From Bacteroidales bacterium (lineage in GTDB: Bacteria > Bacteroidota > Bacteroidia > Bacteroidales > Paludibacteraceae), in assembly GCA_015061165.1 (NCBI GenBank), contig SUXC01000001.1, forward strand, positions 186,001 to 250,000: a stretch of 64,000 nucleotides of DNA, read 5' to 3'. Numbering within the stretch: position 1 is the first letter of the stretch; every line of letters begins with the position of its first letter. Positions 18,657 through 27,164 of the stretch are shown here, piece by piece. The position numbers and the translations under genes were made by a program. The notes under the pieces were generated by a model that was not told the origin of the DNA, did no database searches, and saw nothing but the letters and a program-made list of their open reading frames with translations.

Positions 18657-19805
18657 ATGAAAAAACTTCTTTTCCTTGCAGCCACGATGCTGCTGACCAT
18701 CGCTGCTTTTGCAGAAACTATTCCCGCAAATGATTCCCGCGTAACGTATGTGGGACGTACATTGGTAGAGGGTACAGATGTATCTTTCGACTGGACGGCT
18801 ACGTATTTCCGCATTGCCTTCTCGGGCAAGTCATTGACTATGCGTGCTTCCGAGAGTAAATGGGATGCGGATGCAGAAAAGGCGGCTACTCGCCACAACT
18901 ACTACAACGTATGGATTGACTCGCCTACGAGTGCTGAGCCTCACCGTATTATTGAAGTGGTTGGTAATGACACTATTATAGAACTCATTGATCCTGACTA
19001 CCTCAAGAAATCGCGCCGTGCGGTACATGAGGTGATTGTGCAAAAACGTACCGAGGGTGAGCAAGGCAAAACCACTATTCACGAGTTTGCTACCGATGCG
19101 AAAGGTCAGTTCTTCCCCGCGGAGAAACTCCGTGAGCGTCAATTGGAGTTTATAGGTGATAGCTATACCTGCGGCTATGGCATTGATGCAAAGAGTCGTA
19201 AAGAACGTTTTACTCCTGAAACGGAGAATGCTTCTCGTTCGTATGCAGGTATTGTATCACGCTATTTTGGTGCTGATTATGTGGCTATTGCGCACTCTGG
19301 TATGGGTATCGCGCGCAACTATAACTCCAAGTTCAAAGGCTGGTGGATGCCAGACCGTTACCTCCAAACGTTTGATGAAGATTCTACTCAGGTAACTCGT
19401 TGGGATGCTACTAAGTCAGATTTTCATCCTGCTATGACTATCGTGTATTTGGGCGCAAACGACTTTTCTACTTCGTTGGCACCACGCTATGAGGATTTCC
19501 GCAAGCACTATTATCGTCTCTTCAAGTATATCAAGGCGAATTATGGGGAAGACCATCCTATCTTGTGCGTAGCAACTAAGACACACGAGTATCTCTTCAA
19601 CTATGTGCGCGACTTGGTGAATAACTGCGATATGCCTAATGTACATTATTTGGGTTATTGCCCTGCACAGCACCTCCATACTGATGAGGATCTTGGTGCA
19701 GATGTACACCCTAATTACAACGGACAGCAAAAGAAGGCTTATTCCATTATCCCATATATTGCTACGATTACGGGTTGGGGTTTGCAGGATATGCCTGTTA
19801 AGTAG
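18657..19805 (+). CDS. CE2-type carbohydrate esterase, copy 1
   Basis: 382 residues, signal peptide 1-19. An N-terminal jelly-roll domain (~25-130) precedes an SGNH/GDSL esterase domain, the architecture of CE2 acetylxylan/acetyl-sugar esterases. Visible blocks are GDSYTCGYG (nucleophile S169), GANDFS (block III) and DVHPNYNGQQK (D349, H351). CE2 enzymes remove acetyl groups from plant polysaccharides or oligosaccharides. This is the only copy of three with both GDS and D-x-H. It is first in a tandem array, but no TAnnTTTG box stands out upstream. Confidence 0.85.
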   Translation: MKKLLFLAATMLLTIAAFAETIPANDSRVTYVGRTLVEGTDVSFDWTATYFRIAFSGKSLTMRASESKWDADAEKAATRHNYYNVWIDSPTSAEPHRIIEVVGNDTIIELIDPDYLKKSRRAVHEVIVQKRTEGEQGKTTIHEFATDAKGQFFPAEKLRERQLEFIGDSYTCGYGIDAKSRKERFTPETENASRSYAGIVSRYFGADYVAIAHSGMGIARNYNSKFKGWWMPDRYLQTFDEDSTQVTRWDATKSDFHPAMTIVYLGANDFSTSLAPRYEDFRKHYYRLFKYIKANYGEDHPILCVATKTHEYLFNYVRDLVNNCDMPNVHYLGYCPAQHLHTDEDLGADVHPNYNGQQKKAYSIIPYIATITGWGLQDMPVK

Positions 19806-19897
19806 TTATAGTTTAAAGTGTAAAGTTTAATGGCTGGGCGGCGGAGCCGCATATCCTTTCCTTTACACCATACACTTTACACCATACACCAATTTTT
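19806..19897. repeat. Iterated tttacaccatacac tract between esterase genes
   Basis: The phrase accatacac recurs before copies 2 and 3 (also 21002-21030), ending in the same caccaatttttatgaa at both start codons. Confidence 0.6.
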
Positions 19898-21001
19898 ATG
19901 AAGAAAACGTTTTTACTTGCAGCCCTATTGCTGCTGACCTTTACTGCTTTTGCAGAAACTATCCCTGCCACTGACTCGCGTCTGACTTTCGTAGGTCGTG
20001 CGTTGGAGAGCAATGGTGCCCTCACTTTTGATTTCCCAGCCAGCTATTTCCGCGTGGCTTTCACGGGTAAATCTCTATCAATGCGTGTGACTGATAGCAA
20101 GCGCGATTTCTATGCCGTATGGTTGGATGCTCCTACCAGCGCAGAACCAACACGTATCGTAGAGGTTAAGGGCAATGATACGATTATCAACTTGATTCTA
20201 CCTGCTGATGTGAAGAGATCCAAAATCAAAGAACATCAGGTAGTTATACAAAAACGCACCGAGGCAGGTTGTGGCAAGACTACTGTGTACGAGTTTATTA
20301 CCGATGGTCGTTTCTTGCAAGCTCCTGCTTTCAAGGAACGTCAGATTGAGTTCATCGGCGATAGTTATACTTGCGGTTATGGTGTGGATGCTCCAAGCCG
20401 CACAGATCCTTTTACCGACGAGACGGAGAATGCGTCGCGCACATACGCCAGTATCGTTTCTCGCTATTTCGATGCCGATTATATGGCCATTGCGCACTCG
20501 GGACGTGGTATCTGCCGTAATGCAGGTTCCAATATCCCATGGGAAGTCATGACCGATATTTATCAATATACTATCGACCGCGACTCTACCACGCGTTGGT
20601 CAGTAGAACAATCGGCTTTCCGTCCTGACATCACTGTCATTTATCTGGGAACCAATGACTTCTCTTCCAATATGATGCCTGACTATAACAAGTTCCGCAA
20701 AGGGTATATGCGTCTTTTGAGTTATGTTAAGGAGAACTACGGCGAGGACCATCCAGTGCTTTGTGTGGCATCTAAGACCAACGACTATCAGTTCCGCTAT
20801 GTGCGCGATGTAGTGCGCAACTGTGGACTGAAGAACGTGGAGTGGTTGGGCTATTGTCCTTCTCAGCACTCGCATACCGATGAGGACATGGGTGCGGGTT
20901 GGCATCCTAACTATAATGGACAACAGAAATTGGCTTATTCTATTATCCCATATATCGCTACGATTACTGGTTGGGGATTGCAGGATATGCCTGTTAAGTA
21001 A
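19898..21001 (+). CDS. CE2-type carbohydrate esterase, copy 2
   Basis: 367 residues, signal peptide 1-19. Same two-domain layout as copy 1 but lacking ~13 residues of the N-domain loop. GDSYTCGYG gives S156, GTNDFS is intact, and the C-terminal His block reads GWHPNYNGQQK, so H336 is kept while the Asp two residues before it is Gly. Some CE2 enzymes use a Ser-His dyad, so activity remains possible. The first ~50 bp of its signal-peptide region are identical to copy 3. Confidence 0.83.
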   Translation: MKKTFLLAALLLLTFTAFAETIPATDSRLTFVGRALESNGALTFDFPASYFRVAFTGKSLSMRVTDSKRDFYAVWLDAPTSAEPTRIVEVKGNDTIINLILPADVKRSKIKEHQVVIQKRTEAGCGKTTVYEFITDGRFLQAPAFKERQIEFIGDSYTCGYGVDAPSRTDPFTDETENASRTYASIVSRYFDADYMAIAHSGRGICRNAGSNIPWEVMTDIYQYTIDRDSTTRWSVEQSAFRPDITVIYLGTNDFSSNMMPDYNKFRKGYMRLLSYVKENYGEDHPVLCVASKTNDYQFRYVRDVVRNCGLKNVEWLGYCPSQHSHTDEDMGAGWHPNYNGQQKLAYSIIPYIATITGWGLQDMPVK

Positions 21002-21031
21002 CCATACACCTTACACCATACACCAATTTTT

Positions 21032-22180
21032 ATGAAAAAGATATTTTTCCTTGCAGCCCTATTGCTGCTGACCTTTACTGCTTTTGCAGAAACTATCCCC
21101 GCAAATGATTCTCGCGTAACGTATGTGGGACGTACATTGGTAGAGGGTACAGATGTATCTTTCGACTGGACGGCTACCTATTTTCGCCTTTCTTTCTCGG
21201 GTAGGTCTTTAACCATGCGCGCAACCGATACGAAGTGGGATGCAACCCCTGAGATGGCAGCTACACGCCACAATTATTATAATGTGTGGATAGATGCCCC
21301 CATGAGCGCTGAGCCTCATCGTATCATAGAGGTGGCAAGTGCCGATACTATCATTGAGCTGATAGACCCTGCTTATTTGAAGAAATCAAAGATTAAAGAG
21401 CATCAAGTCTTTGTCCAAAAACGTACCGAAGGTGAGCAGGGCAAAATGACTATCCACGAGTTCGCTACCGATGCGAAAGGCGTTTTTCATCAAGCAGAGC
21501 CTATTCGCAAACGCCAATTGGAGTTTATTGGTGCAAGTTATGACTGTGGTTATGGCGTAGATGATACCAGTCGTTTGGCTAAGTTCACACCTGAGACGGA
21601 GAATGCTTCGCGTTCGTTCTGTGCTATCCTCTCTCGCTATTTTGATGCGGATTATGTGGTGATTGCGCACTCGGGTATGGGTGCTGCGCGTAACTATAAT
21701 TCTAAGTTTGCAGGTTATCACATGCCTGATCGCTACCTACAGACTTTCGATATGGATTCTGCGCAGGCTACTCGTTGGAATGCTGCTGAGTCAGACATTC
21801 GTCCTGCTATTACATGTATTTATTTGGGTGGAAACGACTTCTCTGTAGCCATGCAACCATCCTACGAGAAGTTCTGCGATGGCTATTATCGCCTGATTCG
21901 TTCCATTAAGGACTATTATGGTGAGGATCACCCTGTGCTTTGTGTGTCATCCAAGGCGCATAGCACTTTGTTGGATTACATGCGCGATATGGTGAAGTTC
22001 TGCCCAATGCCTAATGTGCATTTCATGGCATGTTGTCCTACCTTGCATCTCTCTACGGATGAGGACTTGGGCGCAAGCATGCACCCTAACTATATAGGTC
22101 ATCAGAAGTTCTCCTATGCCTATATACCATATATCGCTACGATTACGGGTTGGGGATTGCAGGATAATCCTGTGAAGTAA
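21032..22180 (+). CDS. CE2-type carbohydrate esterase, copy 3, altered active site
   Basis: 382 residues, signal peptide 1-19. The N-domain is closest to copy 1, sharing a 65-bp identical run, while the signal peptide matches copy 2, so the gene is a mosaic. The nucleophile block reads GASYDCGYG instead of GDSYTCGYG: S169 stays but the conserved Asp before it is Ala. The His block reads SMHPNYIGHQK, keeping H351 but losing the Asp. GGNDFS is intact. It may have changed specificity or be weakly active. A terminator follows. Confidence 0.8.
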   Translation: MKKIFFLAALLLLTFTAFAETIPANDSRVTYVGRTLVEGTDVSFDWTATYFRLSFSGRSLTMRATDTKWDATPEMAATRHNYYNVWIDAPMSAEPHRIIEVASADTIIELIDPAYLKKSKIKEHQVFVQKRTEGEQGKMTIHEFATDAKGVFHQAEPIRKRQLEFIGASYDCGYGVDDTSRLAKFTPETENASRSFCAILSRYFDADYVVIAHSGMGAARNYNSKFAGYHMPDRYLQTFDMDSAQATRWNAAESDIRPAITCIYLGGNDFSVAMQPSYEKFCDGYYRLIRSIKDYYGEDHPVLCVSSKAHSTLLDYMRDMVKFCPMPNVHFMACCPTLHLSTDEDLGASMHPNYIGHQKFSYAYIPYIATITGWGLQDNPVK

Positions 22181-22197
22181 GTTGTCTAATTTCTCAC

Positions 22198-22233
22198 AAA
22201 AAGCCACTTTGTCGTCTAACAAAGTGGCTTTTT
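22198..22233 (+). terminator. Terminator after the esterase array
   Basis: AAAAAGCCACTTTG and CAAAGTGGCTTTTT pair perfectly with an 8-nt loop. It can serve both strands. Confidence 0.9.
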
Positions 22234-22295
22234 CTATTCCTACACTTATAAAATGAGTATTTATCTATTCTTTTTATTATAGGGTCGTGGGTGCA

Positions 22296-23675
22296 CTATA
22301 CCATTTTCTTGATTAAGTTGAATAATTTGTATGGCATATAGCGGAAAGGCATGTCCACCCATGTGGGGGTGGAGACTACCGAACGGCGGTGAGAGAATGC
22401 CAAGAAACTATCTCTACCATGATACGAACCCATACCCGAATTACCTACACCTCCAAATGGTACAGCGTGGTTCACAATGTGCATAATCACATCGTTGATA
22501 CATGCACCTCCCGAAGATGTGTGGCGTAGTACATACTCACCATTCGTACCAAAATAGTACAGAGCCAATGGCTTCTCACGCTTGGTAACAAAGGAAATGA
22601 CTTTATCTATCTCCTTGAAAGTCAATACAGGGAAGATAGGACCAAAGATCTCCTCTTGCATCACAGGAGCATCGGGACTAACATCCGTGAGAATGGTAGG
22701 GGAGAGATAGCGCGTGGCTTTGTCGTATGTACCGCCGTGGTAGATATGGCCATTAGCGATAGGCGATTGGCTATTAGGCAAGTAAGAAATTAGACGATCG
22801 AGAGCCTTGTCGCTAACAATGCGCACAAAATGTTTCTCCTTTTGGGGGTCTTTGGTTAGCAGCTGTTTCCATTCTTTGACCAATAGTTTGAGGAACTTAT
22901 CTTTTACGTCCTCGTGAATCATCAAGTAGTCAGGCGCAATGCAGGTTTGTCCTGCGTTGAGCGCTTTGCCCCATGCTACACGTTTGGCAGCCACCTTCAG
23001 GTCGGCAGACTTGTCAATAATACACGGGCTCTTGCCTCCTAACTCAAGTACTACTGGTGTGAGGTGCTTGGCAGCTGCCTCCATCACCATCTTACCTAAC
23101 GAAGGGCTGCCTGTGAAGAAAATCAAGTCCCATCGCTCAGCAAGAAGCATTTTGTTCACTTCGCGATTACCTTCCACGATAGCCACATGCTCTGGACGGA
23201 ACGTGGAGCGAATCATCTCAGTGAGTACCGCCGATACGTGTGGTACGTATGGCGAGGGTTTGAGAAATGCAGTGCAACCTGCTGATATTGCTCCAACTAA
23301 TGGATTAAGCAGGAGTTGTACAGGGTAGTTCCATGGCGCAATGATGAGCGTATTGCCAAGAGGTTCAGTAATAACTTTGCTACTGGCAGGCATAATCGCA
23401 ATAGGCGAACATTTGCGTTCGGGTTTAGCCCACTTGTGCATATGTTTGAGGTGATTGCGTATCTCGCCATAGACAATACTTAGTTCGGTGAGGTATGCCT
23501 CCTCGTAGGACTTGTGCAAGTCTGTCCAAAGGGCTTCAGCGAGTTGAGATTCGTAACGATGAAGTGCATCGGATAGCTGATGAAGCAGGTCCTTGCGCAT
23601 AGATAACGGAAGGGTATGACCCGCCTGGAAATAAGCGCGTTGCTTTTGTAGGGTAGTAGAAATGTAGTTTTGCAT
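22296..23675 (-). CDS. Aldehyde dehydrogenase, class 3-like
   Basis: 459 residues. It oxidises aldehydes to acids with NAD(P). VLELGGKSPCIIDKSADL holds the catalytic Glu, and NAGQTCIAPDYL holds the catalytic Cys. IIFFTGSPSLGK-like and PFGGVGNSGMGSYHG motifs fit the class 3/fatty-aldehyde group, and the C-terminus is hydrophobic. It lies beside an SDR, a TetR regulator and an acyl-CoA ligase, which suggests fatty aldehyde metabolism (inference). An ATTGG-type insert encodes NSQSPIAN at 22750-22782. No clear promoter was found upstream. Confidence 0.85.
   Translation of the reverse strand: MQNYISTTLQKQRAYFQAGHTLPLSMRKDLLHQLSDALHRYESQLAEALWTDLHKSYEEAYLTELSIVYGEIRNHLKHMHKWAKPERKCSPIAIMPASSKVITEPLGNTLIIAPWNYPVQLLLNPLVGAISAGCTAFLKPSPYVPHVSAVLTEMIRSTFRPEHVAIVEGNREVNKMLLAERWDLIFFTGSPSLGKMVMEAAAKHLTPVVLELGGKSPCIIDKSADLKVAAKRVAWGKALNAGQTCIAPDYLMIHEDVKDKFLKLLVKEWKQLLTKDPQKEKHFVRIVSDKALDRLISYLPNSQSPIANGHIYHGGTYDKATRYLSPTILTDVSPDAPVMQEEIFGPIFPVLTFKEIDKVISFVTKREKPLALYYFGTNGEYVLRHTSSGGACINDVIMHIVNHAVPFGGVGNSGMGSYHGRDSFLAFSHRRSVVSTPTWVDMPFRYMPYKLFNLIKKMV
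22750..22782. repeat. In-frame ATTGG-type insert in the aldehyde dehydrogenase
   Basis: cattagcgataggcgattgg and on encodes LPNSQSPIANG between ISYL and HIYHGG, which are adjacent in most family members as I know them. Confidence 0.55.
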
Positions 23676-23725
23676 ATCGTTGAATGTATTATAATGTGTC
23701 TATCTTCTCTGGGTAATCATACGGT

Positions 23726-23769
23726 GAAGTTCCTATGAAGTTCCTATGAAGTCCCTATGAAGTTCCTAT
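23726..23769. repeat. 11-bp tandem repeat, 4 units
   Basis: Unit gaagttcctat repeated four times, with one T-to-C change in the third unit, between the SDR stop and the aldehyde dehydrogenase start. Confidence 0.9.
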
Positions 23770-23814
23770 GGCGATCAGTGGCATGTGAGTGGCAAACGAA
23801 GGGTAAATAGTTGG

Positions 23815-24621
23815 TTATTTGCGACCAGTAAAGTGATCCATTGTACGATAAATGCCAAAAACTGTGCCAAAGATAAAGTCAAATACGCGCAGTGGCAAAA
23901 TAGCTTGCCAGAAACGTATGAAATGATAGCCAAACGGTATGCCTGCGAAGATAGTATTGCGCTCAATAGCACGGATAATCTTCTTGGCAGTTGGTTCGGG
24001 TTTGAGGATTGGAAATATAGATCGCACACCCTTGAACATACCTGTACTAATGAAATAAGGCGCGACGGTGGTCACATGTACGTTGGATTTTTGCTGTTGC
24101 AACTCAATGCGCATACTTTCACTCCAACCAATAACTGCCCACTTGCTGGCACCATAGACCGACATTTTAGGATTACCCAACATACCTCCTGCCGAAGCGA
24201 TATTGCATATATGACCGCGGTTGCATTTGAGCATGTCAGGCAGAACTTGCAAAGTGAGTACCATAGGTGCAATGGTATTGACGTCCATCGTGAGGCGGAT
24301 ATCTTGGATGGTCTGGTGGTCAAACGTATTGTTTCCACGAACTATACCTGCGCAATTGATGAGTATGTCCACATCGCCACATTCTTTCTTCACGCGTTGG
24401 TAGGCTGCGATAACCGCATCGCTATCCGCCACGTTCACCGCATAGGTGAAGACAGTGCCTAAGGTGGCAAACTCGGCTTTGGTTGATTCCAAGTTATCTT
24501 GGTTTATATCCCATATAATCAGTGATTTCGCGCCTTTCTCAAGAGCCATACGGCCCATTATTTTTCCTATTCCTGATACTCCTCCAGTGATTAGTATGTT
24601 TGCATTTTTAAGTTTAGTCAT
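23815..24621 (-). CDS. Short-chain dehydrogenase/reductase
   Basis: 268 residues. Classical SDR: the TGxxxGIG nucleotide loop appears as TGGVSGIGKIMG, NCAG is present, the active-site Ser lies in NIASAGG, and YGASK carries the catalytic Tyr/Lys. The substrate is unknown. The order of motifs and the hydrophobic C-terminus (AILPLRVFDFIFGTVFGIYR) resemble retinol/fatty-alcohol type membrane-associated SDRs. It is divergent from the TetR gene, and its promoter carries the palindrome at 24702-24713. It is therefore likely controlled by that regulator together with the acyl-CoA ligase. Confidence 0.85.
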   Translation of the reverse strand: MTKLKNANILITGGVSGIGKIMGRMALEKGAKSLIIWDINQDNLESTKAEFATLGTVFTYAVNVADSDAVIAAYQRVKKECGDVDILINCAGIVRGNNTFDHQTIQDIRLTMDVNTIAPMVLTLQVLPDMLKCNRGHICNIASAGGMLGNPKMSVYGASKWAVIGWSESMRIELQQQKSNVHVTTVAPYFISTGMFKGVRSIFPILKPEPTAKKIIRAIERNTIFAGIPFGYHFIRFWQAILPLRVFDFIFGTVFGIYRTMDHFTGRK

Positions 24622-24680
24622 AATCGTTTCTTTTAAAGGTTTAACAATAGTTTTAGAGCAAATATTATGCCAAATCGCTG

Positions 24681-24708
24681 CAAAGGTAGTGTATTATTTT
24701 CGAACAAA
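24681..24708 (-). promoter_or_regulatory. Promoter for the SDR gene
   Basis: Minus-strand TACCTTTG at 24688-24681. A TTTG at 24708-24705 stands 16 nt upstream, shorter than the usual 20, and is overlapped by the operator. Confidence 0.6.
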
Positions 24709-24713
24709 CGTTC
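24702..24713. promoter_or_regulatory. Putative TetR operator 1
   Basis: Palindrome GAACAAACGTTC. Read on the minus strand with its flank it is TGAACGTTTGTTCGAAAA, matching operator 2 at 16 of 18 positions. Its centre is 19.5 bp from the -7 box of the SDR promoter. Confidence 0.7.
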
Positions 24714-24730
24714 AGTTTTTTGTGAAAAAA

Positions 24731-24762
24731 TTTGTGAGTATAAAATATTTTTCATACCTTTG
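24731..24762 (+). promoter_or_regulatory. Promoter for the TetR gene
   Basis: TTTG at 24731-24734, 20-nt spacer, TACCTTTG at 24755-24762. Operator 1 lies ~18 bp upstream, so autoregulation is possible. Confidence 0.75.
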
Positions 24763-24792
24763 CAGCCGATTAAGCAAAAATAGAATAGATTT

Positions 24793-25395
24793 ATGGTAGA
24801 AGATCGTAGGGAGAAAATACTTCTCAAAGCTATTGAATTGTACATGATTGAGGGCTACGCTAATGTATCCATCACCGACTTGCAAGCAGCTCTCAATATG
24901 GGGCGTGGTACGTTGTACTATTATTTTAAGGATAAAGATGAACTGTTCCAAGAGGCAGTGAGTATGTATCTTATCCAACCTAAGCAACGTGCTTTGAACC
25001 GTGTGAAAGACACTGCTACAATCCCCGAAATGATAGATGCAATGCTGTATTACTTGGATCAGTTGCGAGAGGTATATGAGCAGGTAGAAAATAAGAATAT
25101 CAACGTGTCGAACGTGGTGACGGTGATGTACACCGCGTATAGCCGTTTCCCAGAACTATTCAAACGCGCGCGTCGGTTGTACGAACACGAACTGAACTTG
25201 TGGGTTCAATCTATTAAAAATAGTATGCGCGCGGGCGACGTGCGCGGAAACGTGCCTATTGAAACTACAGCACTGATGTTTTTGCATATCAAAGACGGTT
25301 GGGACCCAGGGCGAAGTAGCGTGCCTATCAATTTCGATATTTTCCCACAACAATACCACTATTTGTATGATTTGATAAAGAAAAACAACGAATAG
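24793..25395 (+). CDS. TetR/AcrR family transcriptional regulator
   Basis: 200 residues. The N-terminal helix-turn-helix is clear: REKILLKAIELYMIEGYANV, then SITDLQAALNMGRGTLYYYF. The C-terminal ~140 residues are helical and would bind a ligand. The same 18-bp palindromic site covers the promoters of the genes on both sides (SDR and acyl-CoA ligase), so it very likely represses both. A fatty acyl-CoA or fatty acid effector is plausible (inference by analogy with FadR-type TetR proteins). Confidence 0.88.
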   Translation: MVEDRREKILLKAIELYMIEGYANVSITDLQAALNMGRGTLYYYFKDKDELFQEAVSMYLIQPKQRALNRVKDTATIPEMIDAMLYYLDQLREVYEQVENKNINVSNVVTVMYTAYSRFPELFKRARRLYEHELNLWVQSIKNSMRAGDVRGNVPIETTALMFLHIKDGWDPGRSSVPINFDIFPQQYHYLYDLIKKNNE

Positions 25396-25421
25396 TAAAA
25401 AAAAAGAAAAAAATATCAGTT

Positions 25422-25457
25422 TTTGAACGCGTGTTCGAAAAAAATATTGTACCTTTG
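25422..25457 (+). promoter_or_regulatory. Promoter and TetR operator 2 for the acyl-CoA ligase
   Basis: TACCTTTG at 25450-25457. The palindrome GAACGCGTGTTC at 25425-25436 sits in the -33 region, centred 19.5 bp from the -7 box, exactly as at the SDR promoter. Confidence 0.75.
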
Positions 25458-25482
25458 CAGCAAATTCTAAAAAAGTGTTATT

Positions 25483-27135
25483 ATGGAATTAAAACATTAT
25501 TTGAGTTATCTCCAAAACACCGTTACCAATAAATGGTCAGATTTGGCGATGAAAGATCTGGATGGTACCACCCAATATACCTACGGAGACATGGCTACGC
25601 AGATTGCTCGTTTGCACACCACATTCCGTTTGTTGGGTATCAAAGAGGGAGATAAGATTGCTCTTTGCGGTCGCAACTGCTCCAATTGGGGTGTAACATT
25701 CTTGGCTGTTGAGACATACAAAGCAGTAGCCGTAAGTATTTTGCCTGACTTCACAGGCGAAGGTGTGGAAAACTTGGTGAACCACTCTGAGGCAAAATTG
25801 CTTTACACAGGTCCTAATGTGTTGAAAAAGATTAATGCAAAGAATATGCCTGCATTGTCGGCCATTGTTTTGATGGACGATTTTAGTTTGCAATTTGCAG
25901 AAAACGAGGAGGTAGAAAAGGCATATGCAGGCGTAGATGCAGCATTTGCAGAGGCGTATCCAAAGGGCTATAGCAAGACCGATGTGAACTACCCAACCGA
26001 TAATATAGAGGAATTGGCACTGCTTAACTATACTTCTGGCTCTACAGGCAACCCTAAGGGCGTAATGATTAGCCATAAGAACTTGAGCGGAAATATTGAC
26101 TTTGCAGTAAAGACTATTCCTCATACTGCGGGAGATAAAGTGTTGTCAATGTTGCCAGTTGCGCATATGTTTGGATTGATGTTTGAGTTCCTATATCAAG
26201 TGTGCGACGGTGCAGAGGTGTATTTCCTGACCAAGGCTCCAACGCCATCCGTATTGATGAAGGCATTTGCACAAGTACATCCGTTTATGATTCTCACTGT
26301 GCCATTGGTGATTGAGAAAATCATCAAGGGCAAGGTGCTGCCAATCATCAACAAACCTGTGATGAAAGTGCTGTGGAAGACCCCAGGTATCAAGCGAATC
26401 TTGCATAAGAAGGTGAGCAATACATTGTTGGCTGCCTTTGGTGGTGAGTTGCGCTTCTTGATTATTGGTGGTGCTGCACTCAACGAGGAAGTAGAGAAAT
26501 GTATGAAGGATATGCACTTCCCATATTGCGTGGGCTATGGTATGACCGAATGTGCGCCATTGGTAACATACGAAGATTGGGATAAGTATGTATATCGCTC
26601 GTGCGGTAAAGGCATTGTGGGCATGGAGATGCGCATTGATTCGGATGACCCTGCGCATAAAGAGGGTGAACTGCAATTGCGCGGTGTGAACGTGATGATG
26701 GGTTACTACAAGAACCCTGAAGCATCTAAAGAAGCCTTTACTGAGGACGGTTGGATGCGCACAGGTGACTTGGGTATCATTGATAAAGAGGGCAACCTCT
26801 TCCTACGCGGACGTAGCAAGAATATGTTGCTCAGCCCTAACGGACAAAATATCTACCCAGAGGAGATTGAGGACAAACTCAATAGTCTGCCTCTCGTAAC
26901 CGAATCTGTGGTAGTTGATCGTGAACACAAATTGGTGGCATTGGTATATTCTGATCCATCGTTGGCTAAAGCAGAAGTGCTGCAAGGACGTACTGTGGAG
27001 CAAGTGATGAAAGAGAATGTGGTAAAACTCAACAAAATGCTTCCTAACTACAGCCAAGTCACTGCTATTGAATTAGTTGAGAAAGAGTTTGAGAAAACGC
27101 CTAAACGTAGTATCAAACGATTTATGTATAAATAA
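25483..27135 (+). CDS. Long-chain acyl-CoA synthetase-like AMP-binding protein
   Basis: 550 residues of the ANL superfamily. It activates a carboxylic acid with ATP and loads it on CoA or ACP. Motifs: NYTSGSTGNPKGVMISH (P-loop), GYGMTECAPLV (A5), GDLGIIDKEGNLFLRGRSK (A7-A8), and KTPKRSIKRFMYK with the C-terminal Lys. A long-chain fatty acid substrate is inferred from its SDR/TetR neighbours; an acyl-ACP synthetase role is an alternative. It has its own promoter with an operator and a strong terminator. Confidence 0.85.
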   Translation: MELKHYLSYLQNTVTNKWSDLAMKDLDGTTQYTYGDMATQIARLHTTFRLLGIKEGDKIALCGRNCSNWGVTFLAVETYKAVAVSILPDFTGEGVENLVNHSEAKLLYTGPNVLKKINAKNMPALSAIVLMDDFSLQFAENEEVEKAYAGVDAAFAEAYPKGYSKTDVNYPTDNIEELALLNYTSGSTGNPKGVMISHKNLSGNIDFAVKTIPHTAGDKVLSMLPVAHMFGLMFEFLYQVCDGAEVYFLTKAPTPSVLMKAFAQVHPFMILTVPLVIEKIIKGKVLPIINKPVMKVLWKTPGIKRILHKKVSNTLLAAFGGELRFLIIGGAALNEEVEKCMKDMHFPYCVGYGMTECAPLVTYEDWDKYVYRSCGKGIVGMEMRIDSDDPAHKEGELQLRGVNVMMGYYKNPEASKEAFTEDGWMRTGDLGIIDKEGNLFLRGRSKNMLLSPNGQNIYPEEIEDKLNSLPLVTESVVVDREHKLVALVYSDPSLAKAEVLQGRTVEQVMKENVVKLNKMLPNYSQVTAIELVEKEFEKTPKRSIKRFMYK

Positions 27136-27136
27136 G

Positions 27137-27162
27137 AAAAAGAGGCTCGTGCCTCTTTTTTT
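27137..27162. terminator. Bidirectional terminator
   Basis: AAAAAGAGGC tcgt GCCTCTTTTTTT lies between the convergent acyl-CoA ligase and THUMP-like methyltransferase genes. Confidence 0.9.
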
Positions 27163-27164
27163 GT

